DNA from: Tachypleus tridentatus
Lineage: Eukaryota > Arthropoda > Merostomata > Xiphosura > Limulidae
DNA length: 64,000 bases
NCBI RefSeq assembly: GCF_004210375.1
Contig: NC_134834.1
Location: 152,491,009 to 152,555,008 of the forward strand
Direction: 5' to 3'
Part shown: piece after piece, positions 1-11,600 of the stretch
How the letters are laid out: every line of letters starts with the position of its first letter
Position numbering within the stretch: the stretch's first letter is position 1
Program-made: the position numbers and the translations under genes
The notes under the pieces: generated by a model
Database searches by the model: none
What the model saw: the letters and a program-made list of their open reading frames with translations, nothing else
Told to the model about the DNA's origin: nothing

Positions 1-345
1 TCGATCGCTAAATTAATCATACTATTATGATTTCATCACGTACGTCAAGGTACTTAAGCACTTCATCCAAAATGTAAATTTTGAAATCCAGATTTTTTTT
101 AATGGAAAATAACTTGATAACCATTTAAAAGAAAATAAAAAGTTTTGTTAATATATTTTTATTTTTAAATTTCTTAATAAATAAGTAATTTTAAAAAAAA
201 GTGTTGAAAAATGTGTTATATTAGTAACTGCATGATTTACGTCACAAACCAATATAATATACCAGTTACTCGATTAGTTATGCCAAAAATAAACTAGAAG
301 TGATTGAGCATTTGTTGGGTTGTGTTTCGTAACGGATAGTATTAG

Positions 346-370
346 ATGAGCGCCTTAAAAGAGAATCCAG
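346..370 (+). CDS. Speculative first coding exon (MSALKENP)
   Basis: An ATG at 346 opens eight codons (MSALKENP) and stops at a good donor (CAG|GTAATC) in phase 1. The acceptor at 36849/36850, the first recognised PRPF39 exon, needs exactly phase 1 to read [13 protein letters not shown] in frame, so the two would join cleanly across a 36-kb intron. CpG dinucleotides, rare in most of the window, are somewhat more frequent in bases 1-390, as expected near a promoter. The Kozak context is weak (T at -3), eight codons are too few for homology, and a TSSK-like exon on the same strand lies between. One phase match in three is expected by chance. Confidence 0.2.
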
Positions 371-1299
371 GTAATCCTCGTTTGTATATGCTTTATATCC
401 TTCTGAACACTTTTTATTAGTTTGTATATTGTTATCGCATAACATTATATAGTGCATTTCAAAAGTTATTTGTTTTACTCCTTAATACTTGGATGAGTGA
501 TAGATGTTTCGTAGACTACTTTAGTTCATAGCTTAGGCCTAACGACACGTAACTGAAGGCAATACTAATGGTTCTACGACTTGTACTACTACCTTTATTA
601 GTATCGGTAGTTAACATTATGTTAAGTTAAAAAAATTCACTAGCACCGTACTAGTTCTGTTGACATCATATTCATAGATATTAACAGTTACAAGATGCTT
701 TTAGGAGTGATGGGTTTATTCAAGGGTTTAAAATTTCTAGACAATAAATCGTGAATAGTGTTCTTGCTGGAGATTGGAGTGGAGAGAGGCATGATTTGAG
801 GTTTTTAAGATGTGGAACACATGATATCAACTAATGACATGTTATTTTCTTGTTTTTAATCAGTTAACATGTCCAAACAATGAGACAAATATTTGTTTTT
901 GAAAATGTAGGTTCAAAATTTGAGAAATTTTTCTATTGACAGGTTATATGTTAGATTCTACCACACAAACATAAATTTTAGTTGCACATATATCCTTTAT
1001 ATATAGTTAGATTTAAGCAAGATAAATTAAAATTTTACACAAAGTGGGAATCTTGAAGAATTATATTTCCCAGCTATAGAAGTGTGTGAATGTATAAAGC
1101 TTGCATAAATAAAATATGAATGAATGTACACCAAATCTCAAAAGGAAAACATTTATAGTAAGAGTACATGCTTAGTCTGCATGATTTATTGCAAGGCAGT
1201 TGTACCCTCACTAATTAGACATCCATTTTAAAATATGTTGGTTATTGCTCAAGCTGTTGTGTAATATTTGTCAGTGACCAATGAGCAAATGTTAAAACT
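371..1299. other. AT-rich non-coding DNA
   Basis: No open frame of useful length, no recognisable protein fragment and no clear repeat is visible here. It is either intergenic DNA or the start of a very long intron. Confidence 0.5.
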
Positions 1300-1304
1300 A
1301 AAAC

Positions 1305-1530
1305 CAGCATGTTTTCCAAGATAGTTTGAATTGGCCCCATTCACCTCTTTCAGTTTTTTGAAAACTATTATTTGCACTTCAAATTATGACACTTGAACAA
1401 CCAATTGCCAGCTTAAAATGTTCCAGTAATTGTTTTCTCAGTCGCTTTAATTTCTTAAAAAGCTACCTTGTTCTTTCAAAGTAAGGTTTCAAGGAGGCAA
1501 GTTGTATCTTTAGTCTGGTCAACATTACAT
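1305..1530 (+). repeat. Dispersed repeat family B, copy 1
   Basis: This stretch aligns collinearly with 2285-2520. Both have CCCCATTCA followed by a CTCT-rich stretch, then TTTTTTGAAA, then a GGAGG...TCTTTAGTCTG block near the end. A third, inverted copy is at 63745-63945. The class is unknown and no coding capacity is visible. Confidence 0.55.
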
Positions 1531-1534
1531 ACTA

Positions 1535-1604
1535 CAGTGGAATCCCTCTAAAGCAGCCACCTTCAGGACTGAGATAAACTGGCATGAGTAGAGGGGTTCC
1601 ACTG
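1535..1604. mobile_element. 70-bp MITE, Tigger/pogo-like termini
   Basis: The sequence begins CAGTGGAATCCCTCTA and ends with its imperfect inverse TAGAGGGGTTCCACTG. TA dinucleotides lie directly outside both ends (1533-1534 and 1605-1606), the target duplication of the Tc1/mariner/pogo superfamily. Only about 38 bp separate the inverted repeats, so it is a minimal non-autonomous element or deletion product. The terminal CAGTGGAA is typical of Tigger-like elements. Confidence 0.75.
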
Positions 1605-1606
1605 TA

Positions 1607-2284
1607 TTTAAACCTAAATACATTTTTAAGTTAGAGTGGAACTCAGTAGCATTGATATAGAAATTTGATTTTTGTTGTTATTTAACTGCATAAAAACAAA
1701 CAAACCAGAAAATGTTTTATATCCTCTATTTGCAAAATTTTAAATGATTTAGCAATCTACATTCAACAAAAATAGAGTTCAAACTTGTCCACTATAATAC
1801 AACTAAGACAGATCGCATTGTAAAGACTGAAGGTGGTCAGTTTTATAATCTTGGATATGATTATACGAGTTCATGTCTGCCATGTCGTTGTAACTTCTGC
1901 CTCAGCCAGCAATGACTGAAGGGTCAATATAATAAAAAATACTAAATTTATATTAATCCTTTTGTCATTTTCATTGCCTTTGTTGATTTGCATTCAAAAT
2001 TTTCTTGAACTACTATTTTATAAACATTTATCAGTAAAGTTGGAATCAAATTATAGATTATAATTCAAACTTTATTATACGAGTTAATTTCTTAATTTAA
2101 AAGTAAATATTAAAAGAACAAATATAAATTTGTGAGTCACATGATATGCTGAATGCAGTACTATTTAAAATTAAATGTTTGTGATGTCAAAATACTAGAT
2201 CTATAGTTTTGTACAAGTTAGGAATTCAAATAACCAATATTAACAAAGTATATAAAATAAAACCTCATCCTTTTTATGTTCATG
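1607..2284. other. AT-rich non-coding DNA
   Basis: I see no genes, RNA genes or identifiable repeats in this stretch. Confidence 0.5.
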
Positions 2285-2520
2285 AGATATGGCTTATGTA
2301 CTGAATCAAAAACAGTGGCACCCCATTCAACTCTAATGTTTTTTGAAATGGTCCTTTATATACTCTTCTAACCGTATGTTGCAGGTGAATAACTAATCAA
2401 CAGTTTAGAATGTCCCCATGATAAATTTTCCCTACCATTTTAATCTTTCAAAAGGCTTCCACATTCTTTTGATTCAAGTTATTAAGGAGGTAGATTGTGT
2501 CTTTAGTCTGTTCAGTTTTC
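2285..2520 (+). repeat. Dispersed repeat family B, copy 2
   Basis: Collinear with copy 1 at 1305-1530. In its first half it matches the reverse complement of 63780-63945; the block TTTAGAATGTCCCCAT is shared almost exactly. This is the best preserved of the three copies. Confidence 0.6.
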
Positions 2521-2879
2521 ACACTTTTTAAAATCTAGAAAAATCTCTGCATTAATTTAATAAATTATTGTAGAATTATGTGGTACCAGTGTAGTTATTA
2601 TTTTATGGTTATTCAACTATGTATATAAAATGTTAAAAAAGAAGAAAGGTTCATATCCATGTGAAATTTTAAGGCTTAGCTAGCAACCTGTGTCCATTAA
2701 CAACTGGGTACGAAGGTGATAGTGAGAAGACCTGATTGTTTGCTTTACTTTTCATTTATTCTATAAAATACCAGTACATTGAAACAGCCAAGACTAATGG
2801 TTAGTTTTATATTACTGGATAGGTAACCTGAGTGCACATGCACTATGTCAATGCAGGCTGTGTAATGTAATATATATGT

Positions 2880-2990
2880 AAATACAGCTTGTTTGGGTTG
2901 AGAAAATTTTTTACGTAGAAGAGTGAGCAATGTTTAGACTTTCTTCGGTCATTGTCAGGTTTTTCTCAACCTAAACGAGCTGTTTATTTT
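2880..2990 (-). repeat. Retroelement 3'-end-like repeat
   Basis: Read on the minus strand this contains a GACCGAAGAAAG block followed by ATTGCTCACTCTTCTACGTA. I recall this type of sequence from the 3' regions of invertebrate CR1- or Penelope-like elements. No coding sequence remains. The class is a guess from recall. Confidence 0.35.
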
Positions 2991-3159
2991 TCTCTACAAG
3001 TGGGTTTTCTTGATGTTACTGATTGTGTAATGTAATGTAGGTGTAATTGGAATGTCAATATTATAACAATAAAAAAAAGTTATGAGACTTAAGGTACTTA
3101 GACTAAAACATTTGGGTAACATGTAGCTATTGTGGCATAAGGAAAAGCATAATTTATAT

Positions 3160-3575
3160 TTATTTCCTAATTTCCTTTTACAGTGGTTGTGAGGTTGGTC
3201 AACTGACAGACCTTGCATAATTAATGTATAGAAAATAACATAAAATATAAAGCCTTACTGAGAACAACCATTTGAAATGTATTTTAGGGGTTTTGGACAT
3301 ATACAATTATTTGAAATTTTTGGAATAAGTTTTTTTTATCATAACATGAAATCATTTTGCACTTGTATTAGTAATGAAACAGGCTTTATGTAATCTTTGG
3401 GGAAATATTTCATTAAAAAGTCTAATTTTTTGGACACAAAAAATGTAATTTCTACTGAAAGTCTACCAAATTTTGGAAAGATGCACATGCTGTATCAAAA
3501 GTTAATAGTGCAAATACTTAACGCAAATGGGGAAATGAACTCGATATTACGGAGCACATTGCAAAAGGGTTAATA
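3160..3575 (+). repeat. Dispersed repeat family A, copy 1
   Basis: Shared landmarks with the copy at 5925-6312 occur in the same order over about 400 bp: GAGGTTGGTCAACTGACAGA, then TATAGAAAATAACATAAAAT, TTTACTGA-like, TTTTGCA, ATATTTC(A/T)T(T/A)A, and finally TTGCAAAAGGGTTAAT. The right end AGGGTTAA recalls piggyBac-type ends (TTAA target plus CCCTNT). Partial copies are at 6365-6570, 50560-50960 and 59930-60247. Confidence 0.55.
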
Positions 3576-4201
3576 TTATTGTAAAAGCTTACTGTTATGT
3601 TACTAACAAGCAATATGGTCATAAAGTGGTGAGAAGTTGTGCTAACAGTTAGATTCCACAGCAAGTGTTGTTTCTTATTGTTTTTACATGTATAATGAAA
3701 TAAGTGTGGCTCCTCTTTCTGTGACAAAATGTTTTAAAAATTAAAACTTTTTAGTTCAGACTATTACAAAGAAACCAAACAAACAATTATTCAAACTGTG
3801 GCAATTTTGATTAATATGAATGAATTGTTGCATTTGTACTATCCAGCAATCAAAATATATTTTTTTAAATTATATCATTCTTGTTAATCCTATTCAGTTA
3901 GTGTCTGGTTCACATATATAATCAACTGTTTAAGCTAGGATTTCTAGATATTACTGTTTTATTATTCAGACTATCTTAGAAGTGTATGTGTGTGCATTAT
4001 AGGTTTCTTTTTCTTTACATTAAATGCTTTGATTGTTCATACCTTCTGCTGAGGACTGCATTTTGGCCTGTTCATAGTTTATCAGCACAGCTTGAGTCAG
4101 TGAATCAAAGAAATGCAGCTAGGCCTCTTACAATGGTCATGTTATAAGTAATGAATGAAAACTCTGTAGGAATGTAATATCGAAGGGGTCAAAATGTTAT
4201 A
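3576..4201. other. AT-rich non-coding DNA
   Basis: Nothing recognisable is seen between repeat A copy 1 and the Tigger-like element. Confidence 0.5.
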
Positions 4202-5645
4202 CAGTAAAACCTGTCTAAGCTGGAAATATCAAAATTTTGCAGCATTATCTTAAGATTTCTTTTATAAAAGGCTCTCTATATGGCAGAAGCTGCATAATGC
4301 AGATGGAAAACTCTTTCACCTATCTCGTTTATTAGCAAATAGGATTAGAACCTGAGTAAGGTAGAAACATGTTTTGTTTAAATATTAATTTTTAAAATAA
4401 TAATAAATTATTGTTCAATTAACAACCTGTCTAAATATTAATAGATTCTCAGACATTTTGTTACAGTAAGTATTAGTTAAGTATATTCTGTTCTTTTTCT
4501 TCCGTCATTATTCTGGAGGTTGCTATTCGGAAGAACAATTGACTGTACTTTTGGTTGTATTTGCTGATGGGAAAACTAGAGAAACCATGGGTAATATGTA
4601 AAAGTGAAAATCTGTGTTGTTTCAAAAATTTAAGGAAGAATCAACTTCCTGTGGAATGGAAAGCAAATAATAAATCATGGATGACAAGTGCTATATTTGA
4701 GGAATTTTTTAACAAATTAAACAAAAGAATGGAAGAAGGAAATAGGAATACTCTACTTTTCCTAGGTAATGCAACTTGCTATCCAAAAGTTCAACTTTGA
4801 AATGTTCGCTTAGTCTTTCCTCCTCTGTATACAACATCAGTTCTACAGCCACTAGGTAATAGAATTATACAGTGTATAAAATTGAAATACAGAAAATTTA
4901 TGCTTCAGCATATTATTGCAAACATGGACGACTGTAAGAGAGCATCTGAAATTACCATGAAAATTGTAGTGTTAGATTCAAATGCATTTTTAAATCATTC
5001 CATCAAATGTATAAAAGATTAATGCATAATAAAGTGCTTTTGAAACTGGATTTATTCTCAATAATGGCAGAAATTGTGGAGAAGTTGTTTGTTATGGTGA
5101 TTTTAGTGAAATTCAAACTCTGATTGAGAAGATTGCAGATGATTCTGTGAATGCAGAAATTTTTGTGTATGTTGACAAGAATGTTTTAACTGAAACTGAA
5201 ATTGATTTAAAATCTATATAGAAATACAAGATAACAGTGTGAGAGATTTTGAAGTAGAACAAAATTGAAAAGATAGTGAGGAAATAGAAATTCCTCCTTC
5301 ATTACAAATGAATAGGGAATATGAACTTCATGAAAATACCATAGAATTGGCACTCTTTAATTGCATGAGAAAGCCCATTAGACAAAGTTGAAATTGAATA
5401 ATTTCTTCAAATAAATTTGTTTAAGATTGTGTACTTTTGTATATTTTGAATGTCTATTAATGCTCTTATTCTAATAACTAGCATAAACAGTAGAATAACA
5501 TTATTCACAAACATCTCATTTCCCTTGAGTCAAACTAGTATAACGTCTGCTCAAAAATTGTATGTAATTAAGGAAATGCACACTCACTGTCTAAGCCGAA
5601 ATTTTTCACAGTCCTGTGAGATTTTGCCTCAGACAGCTTTTACTG
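4202..5645 (+). mobile_element. Degenerate Tigger/pogo-like DNA transposon
   Basis: The left end CAGTAAAACCTGTCTAAGC and the right end, read on the minus strand as CAGTAAAAGCTGTCTGAGGC, form an imperfect terminal inverted repeat. A TA precedes the left end. Between them lie remains of a DDE_1/CENP-B-type transposase on the plus strand (see 4555-5394). The element is about 1.44 kb, shorter than an autonomous Tigger, and the DNA-binding N-terminal half is not visible, so it is internally deleted as well as mutated. Confidence 0.75.
4555..5394 (+). pseudogene. Tigger-like transposase remnant
   Basis: An 81-codon open stretch (4555-4797) carries the signature of the DDE_1 domain of Tigger/jerky transposases: KLEKPWVICKS, a cysteine-asparagine CCFKN turn, LPVEWKANNKSWMTS, IFEEFFNKLNK, and a strand ending LLFLGNATCYP. 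In active relatives the residue after LLFL is the second catalytic aspartate; here it is glycine. Past a TGA at 4798 the same frame continues with the conserved FPPLYTTSVLQPLGNRI block (4819-4863) and then decays. Acidic C-terminal fragments such as EIQTLIEKI (near 5107) and DFEVEQN (near 5250) persist in broken frames. It cannot encode an active enzyme. Confidence 0.75.
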
Positions 5646-5924
5646 TGTTTTTTTGTTAAGCACAAAACTATATACTGGGCAAATTGTGCTCTGTTTTGTT
5701 GTTTTTCTATATCTTTAGAATTGTTATAAAATCATCTCGAGAATAAGTAGTTGAATTATAATTGATTAATGAGCCTGATTTTTAATTATTTTGCATATTC
5801 CACTAATCACCCAGTCCTATCAACATTTTAAGTAGAAAGCTTCCTTTAGTTTGCTATTATGAGACTTGAGCTACGTAACTAAACATTTGTATGTTTATAA
5901 TATGTTGTTATTCTAGCAAGAAAG

Positions 5925-6312
5925 TGTAATTTGTATTTATTTTTTTTTTTTTTTATGATGCTTATGAGGTTGGTTAAGTGACAGACCCCTAACTATTAGA
6001 GTATAGAAAATAATATATACAGTTTTACTGAAAACAAACCTTTGAGGTTTTAGAGATGATGCAAATATTCCAGATTTTGGGACTAAGAGTTTTTATAATT
6101 ATAACAAGAAATTGTTTTGCATTCAGACTGATAATGAAAACTATTTTATCAAACAAATCTTTGGTAAAATATTTCTTAAAAATCAGAATTTGTGTAAACA
6201 GAATACTTGTAATCTTTACTCAAAGTCCATTAGAAGTTATAGTGCAAATAATGTGTGTGAATGTGTACACAAACTCTTATACTGTGCTGAGCCTGTTGCA
6301 AAAGGGATTAGT
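5925..6312 (+). repeat. Dispersed repeat family A, copy 2
   Basis: Collinear with copy 1 (3160-3575), beginning GAGGTTGGTTAAGTGACAGA and ending TTGCAAAAGGGATTAG. Open frames of 72-103 codons across it have no family resemblance and are taken as chance. Confidence 0.6.
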
Positions 6313-6364
6313 GTATGTTATGACATTTAAGCTATTTAAATTAAATATTTGTGTTTACAAGTTA

Positions 6365-6570
6365 TAATTTGTAGTCATTCTGGAAAGTAAGCATTATAAT
6401 TTATAGTTACTTCCTAATTTTTATAGTGGTTGTCAGTCAGATATATCAAGTATGAATAGAGATTTTGATTTGAGTAACAGAAGTTTTTCTTTAAAAACAT
6501 TTCATAATTATCTGCAGGTTACTAAGATTTCGTATGTGAAATTTGAAAATATTCTAATGAAAGGGTTAAA
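6365..6570 (+). repeat. Partial copy of repeat family A
   Basis: It starts with the same TTCCTAATTT...AGTGGTTGT sequence that precedes copy 1 and ends GAAAGGGTTAAAT. The middle is shortened compared with copy 1. Confidence 0.4.
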
Positions 6571-6583
6571 TTGAAATGAAGTA

Positions 6584-7215
6584 CAGTATTCCCTCGCTAT
6601 TGGTGGGGGTTACGTTCTGGATGCAGTTTTAAAACTTCTATGTATGAGATTATATACGGTACTAAATGCTTCCCAGACACTTTCTAAAGACACTCTTACT
6701 CATTAATACAGTAATAATGTAGTAATATTGCATGCAGTCATGTATTTCACTAATGTAGTAATGATAATGTAAACACATTTTAATTTTGTACTACAACAAT
6801 ATTTTAATCAAAAAGAAACGTACATAGTATAGTTACCCATACTGTATTACTGTACCATAAAGTCATTTTCTATGCGTACAACACATGTAGTAGAATTGAC
6901 AGAAAGTGGAACAAATTTAAAGGCAAACTTAGACAGATAAATACAGTACGCACAGTTTGGGTAATAATAATACAGTACAGTACAATTCAGTAATAATTGT
7001 TCGATAAAGACGTCAATCGATAAAACTGCTTCAGAGAGTAAATACAGACATACCCTCGAAAAGCGCTTTTAGTCTCTATGACCTACAAAAACCCGGTTTA
7101 CCTAGCATTTGTTTTTATGACGTTATGACGCTTAGTCTGGTATACCGCATACGATGCGATAGGGTTAAGAGCCTAACCCGCGAATGGGGAACCGCGAATA
7201 GGTAAGGGTATACTG
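6584..7215. mobile_element. 632-bp MITE with Tigger-like inverted repeats
   Basis: The left terminus CAGTATTCCCTCGCTATTGG and the right terminus, read in reverse as CAGTATACCCTTACCTATTC, are imperfect inverted repeats. TA lies outside each end (6582-6583, 7216-7217), and the flanking GAAG/CTTC is also inverted. The interior has no transposase-like reading frame. CpG-containing, GC-richer ends (GGTGGGGG on the left, CCGCGAATGGGGAACCGCG on the right) stand out from the surrounding AT-rich DNA. Confidence 0.75.
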
Positions 7216-7269
7216 TACTTCACAAAACCAAATATAGATTATAACTTCAATGCACTCCATGTGTATTTG

Positions 7270-8230
7270 TGAATAATTATGGAAATGACTTCCCCTTTTG
7301 GTGGGTTCATGTATCTGGTGAGGGAACCTCGTAGAAAAGGTTCTGTAGTTTCAGTTTACCTCCTCTGGAATCTGAACATCCACCCAAGTGTTTTGTTCTG
7401 CATGGCAACCTTGAAGGGGAGGAATGGATTCTGGTGGTTTAGGGTTCAACTCCAACACATCATCTTTGGTCTTGAATCCCTAAAGATGGATAACCTTGGG
7501 ATGGCCCTCTCATGGTCAGTCAGCTGGTCCAGTTGAGCTAGGATCAACCAAGTACCAGTATTGGATGTTCTTAACAGGTGTTGTAGACATTATGTCTGAT
7601 TGTTGATGTTTTGGTATAGTGGTCATGAAAACCCTAATGTTGCTGCATTGTTTTTTTTGGCATTACAGTGCATACTCTTATAGGGCTCTGTGATGGGTGG
7701 GACAATAAGCACTGAAATATTCTTATCTCATTATGGATACCCCCATTTACGAACAATATTCTTATCCTGTGTGTGTCTCCTTACAGGAAACATTTCTGAG
7801 ACCTGCTGATGCAGTCACCTTTTGGCAGTTTTCTTTGTACATAAATGACAGATTCTGTGATGAACTAGTGCATGAAGGGGTGGCACTGCTGTTTGATAAG
7901 CATGTGCCTGCCCTGTCTTTGCTGCTCAATACACCATTGGAGGCTGTAGCCATCTGTGCTTCCTTGGGTTGTACCATCATAATTTGTCCTCTCCACCTGT
8001 CTCCTGAAGAGATCTATGATTAGTCAGATTTTGATTCCCTTATTGAATAGTTCATCATCTCTCTTCTAAATCCTGGAGGATTTTAATGGACATAATCCCC
8101 TCTGTGGTGGTGCTGATATTGATGGGAGTCTTTCCATACAGCATACTTTCTTGGATCACAACCTTTCCAGGGCTTACCCTGGACTAAATTCTTCTGTATC
8201 CAGGCTATTAGCCAAATGATTTTTTTGGAA
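7270..8230 (+). pseudogene. LINE remnant: 5' end and apurinic endonuclease domain
   Basis: The plus-strand frame at 7733-8023 reads as an eroded exonuclease-endonuclease-phosphatase domain of a Jockey/CR1-type non-LTR retrotransposon: QETFLRPADAVTFWQFSLY, then HEGVALLFDKHVP, then LLNTPLEAVAICASLGC. After a stop and frameshifts, the catalytic-site block reads LEDFNGHNPLCGGADIDG near 8078-8130. The canonical glycine before DFNGHNPLW is glutamate here, and the tryptophan is cysteine. DNA from 7270 upstream is probably the rest of the 5' region. No reverse transcriptase follows, so the element is 3'-truncated. Confidence 0.7.
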
Positions 8231-8239
8231 GCCAATATT

Positions 8240-8632
8240 AGCCAGTGTTTTAGCCAGATAGGTTTGATCCGTATCCAACCCTCCAGCCAGTCACATACGA
8301 TAAGACAGTCAAAGAATAAATGACAACTAAGTTCTTATCATACATTTTATTTCAATGAATTTATCATTTATCAAATTTATTATAAAACAACAGTTTCACA
8401 GTTACAAAGTTCAATGTTTTTCACACACAAATCATCACAATAATGACATGGGAAGACGAGTCACTAAATTAAAAGTAATTTATTACATGCTGCTAAACAG
8501 GGTCTCTCTAGACTTGCAAACCAGGGAAAAGTTTTTCTCAAATTTTACAAAATTATGGATAAGTTTAGAGTCGATAGCATTCTTTTCTTCTATAATATAA
8601 TCTGTATAAGATGACTCTTTCCTTGTTATTTT
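8240..8632. other. Left flank of the satellite
   Basis: Single-copy-looking AT-rich DNA with a short run of AGCCA motifs (8208-8285). On the minus strand one frame stays open for about 50 codons leaving the array (KESSYTDYIIEEKNAID..., ending SRETLFSSM at 8483). It has no recognisable family and is not called as a gene. It is not obviously similar to the duplicated right flank. Confidence 0.45.
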
Positions 8633-11600
8633 GTTATTTTGTGGCCAAAATAACACAACAACATTTAAAATACAAAAGTGATAAAATTTGGCCAAAATAA
8701 CACAAAGAACACAAAAAGATAAAGTGCTCAAAATAACACAAGAACATTTAAAATACAAAAAAAGTGATAAAGTGGCCAAAATAACACAGCAACATTTAAA
8801 ATACAAAAGTGATAAAAGTCAAAATAACACAACAACATTTAAAATACAAAGTGATAAAAAAAATAACACAAAACATAAAATTTACAAAGTGATAAAAAAA
8901 ATAACACAGCAACATTTAAAATACAAAAAAGATAAAGTAATAAAATAAAACAAGAACATTTAAAATAATAAAATAACACAACATTTAAAACATTGGAAAA
9001 AAATACAAAAGTGATAAAAAGCCAAAATAACACAACAACATTTAAAATACATAAAGTGATAAAAAATAACACAGCAACATTTAAAAATTCAAAGGTGATA
9101 AAGTATTGGCAACATAAAATAACAACAACAACATTTAAAATACAAAGTGATAAAAAAAATAACACAACAACATTTAAAATACAAAGTGATAAAAAAAATA
9201 ACACAACAACATTTAAAATACAAAGTGATGAAAAAAATAACAAACAACATTTAAAAAAACAAAGTGATAAAAAAAGTAACAACAACATTTAAAATACAAA
9301 GTGATAAAAAAAATAACACAACAACATTTAAAATACAAAGTGATAAAAAAATAACACAACAACATTTAAAATACAAAAGTGATAAAAAAATAACACAACA
9401 ACATTTAAAATACAAAATAAAAATAATTACAACAGCACATTTTAAAAATACAAAAAAAAAATAACACAGCAACAACATAAAAAAATAACACAACAACATT
9501 TAAAATACAAAGTGATAAAAAAAAATAACACAGCAACATTTAAAAACAAAGTGATAAAAAAATAACATAACTTAACATTTAAAATACAAAAGTGATAAAA
9601 TAACAACAACATTTAAAATAAAGTGATAAAAAATAATAACACAACAACATTTAAAATACAAAGTGATAAAAAAATAACACAGCAACATTTAAAATACAAA
9701 GTGATAAAAAAATAACACAACAACATTTAAAATAACAAAGTGATAAAGTGTAAAATAACACAACAACATTTAAAATACTAAAGTGATAAAGTTATTAAAA
9801 ATAACACAACAACATTTAAAATACAAAGTGATAAAATGTAATAAATAACACAACAACATTTAAAATACAAAGTGATAAAAAAAATAACACAACAACATTT
9901 AAAATACAAAGTGATAAAAGTGTAAAATAAACAACAACATTTAAAATACAAAGTGATAAAAAAAAAAATAACACAGCAACATTTAAAATACAAAGTGATA
10001 AAAAAATAACACAACAACATTTAAAATACAAAGTGATAAAAAAATAACACAACAACATTTAAAATACAAAAAAATTGATAAAAATAACACAACAACATTT
10101 AAAATACAAAGTGATAAAAAAAAAATAACACAACAACATTTAAAATACAATAAAGTGATAAAAAATAACACAGCAACATTTAAAATACAAAAAGTGATAA
10201 AAAGTAAAATAACACAAGAACATTTAAAATACAAAGTGATAAAGTGTGTAAAATAACACAACAACATTTAAAATACAAAAGTGATAAAGTGATAAAATAA
10301 CACAACAACATTTAAAATACAAAGTGATAAAAATAATAAAAACAACATTTTACAACAACATTTAAAATAACACAACAAAGTGATAAAAAAAATAACACAA
10401 CAACATTTAAAATACAAAGTGATAAAAAAAAAATAACACAACAAAATTTAAAATGATAAAGTGATAAAAAAATAATAACAACAACATGTAAAATACAAAG
10501 TGATAAAGTGGCAAAAATAACACAACAACATTTAAAATACAAAGTGATAAAAAAAATAACACAACAACATTTAAAATACAAAGTGATAAAAAAAATAACA
10601 CAACAACATTTAAAATACAAAGTGATAAAAAAATAACACAGCAACATTTAAAATAAAAAAGTGATAAAAAAAAATAACACAAGCAACATTTAAAATACAA
10701 AGTGATAAAAAAAATAACACAGCAACATTTAAAATACAAAGTGATAAAAAATAACACAGCAACATTTAAAATACAAAAGTGATAAAGTGGCCAAAATAAC
10801 ACAAGAACATTTAAAATACAAAAGTGATAAAGTGGCCAAAATAACACAACAACATTTAAAATACAAAGTGAAAAAAATAACACAACAACAAAAATTGATA
10901 AAGTGGCCAAAAATAACACAACAACATTTAAAATACAAAGTGATAAAAAGTAAAATAACACAACAACATTTAAAATACAAAAGTGATAAAAAATAACACA
11001 GCAACATTTAAAATACAAAGTGATAAAAAATAACACAGCAACATTTAAAATACAAAAGTGAAAAAATTACCAAAATAACACAACAACATTTAAAATACAA
11101 AAGTAAAGTACAAAGTAACATAAACAAATTTGATAAAGTTGGTAAAAGTAACACAACAACATTTAAAATACAAAAGATAAAGTGGCAAAAATAACACAAC
11201 AACATTTAAAATACAAAGTGATAAAGTGTAGTAAATAAAACAACAACATTTAAAATAATAAAAAGTGATAAAAATAAAATAACACAACAACATTTAAAAT
11301 ACAAAGTGATAAAAAAAAATAACACAGCAACATTTAAAATACAAAATGATAAAAAAATAACACAGCAACATTTAAAATACAAAGTGATAAAAAATAACAC
11401 AGCAACATTTAAAATACAAAGTGATAAAAAAAATAACACAGCAACATTTAAAATACAAAGTGATAAAATAACAAAATAACACAAGAACATTTAAAATACA
11501 AAGTGATCAAAAGTAATAAAATAACACAAGAACATTTAAAATACAAAAGTGATAAATTACAAAAATAACACAAGAACATTTAAAATACAAAAGTGATAAA

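Noticed and set aside
7762..7980. Minus-strand 72-codon ORF
   Set aside because: It is a shadow of the plus-strand LINE endonuclease remnant.
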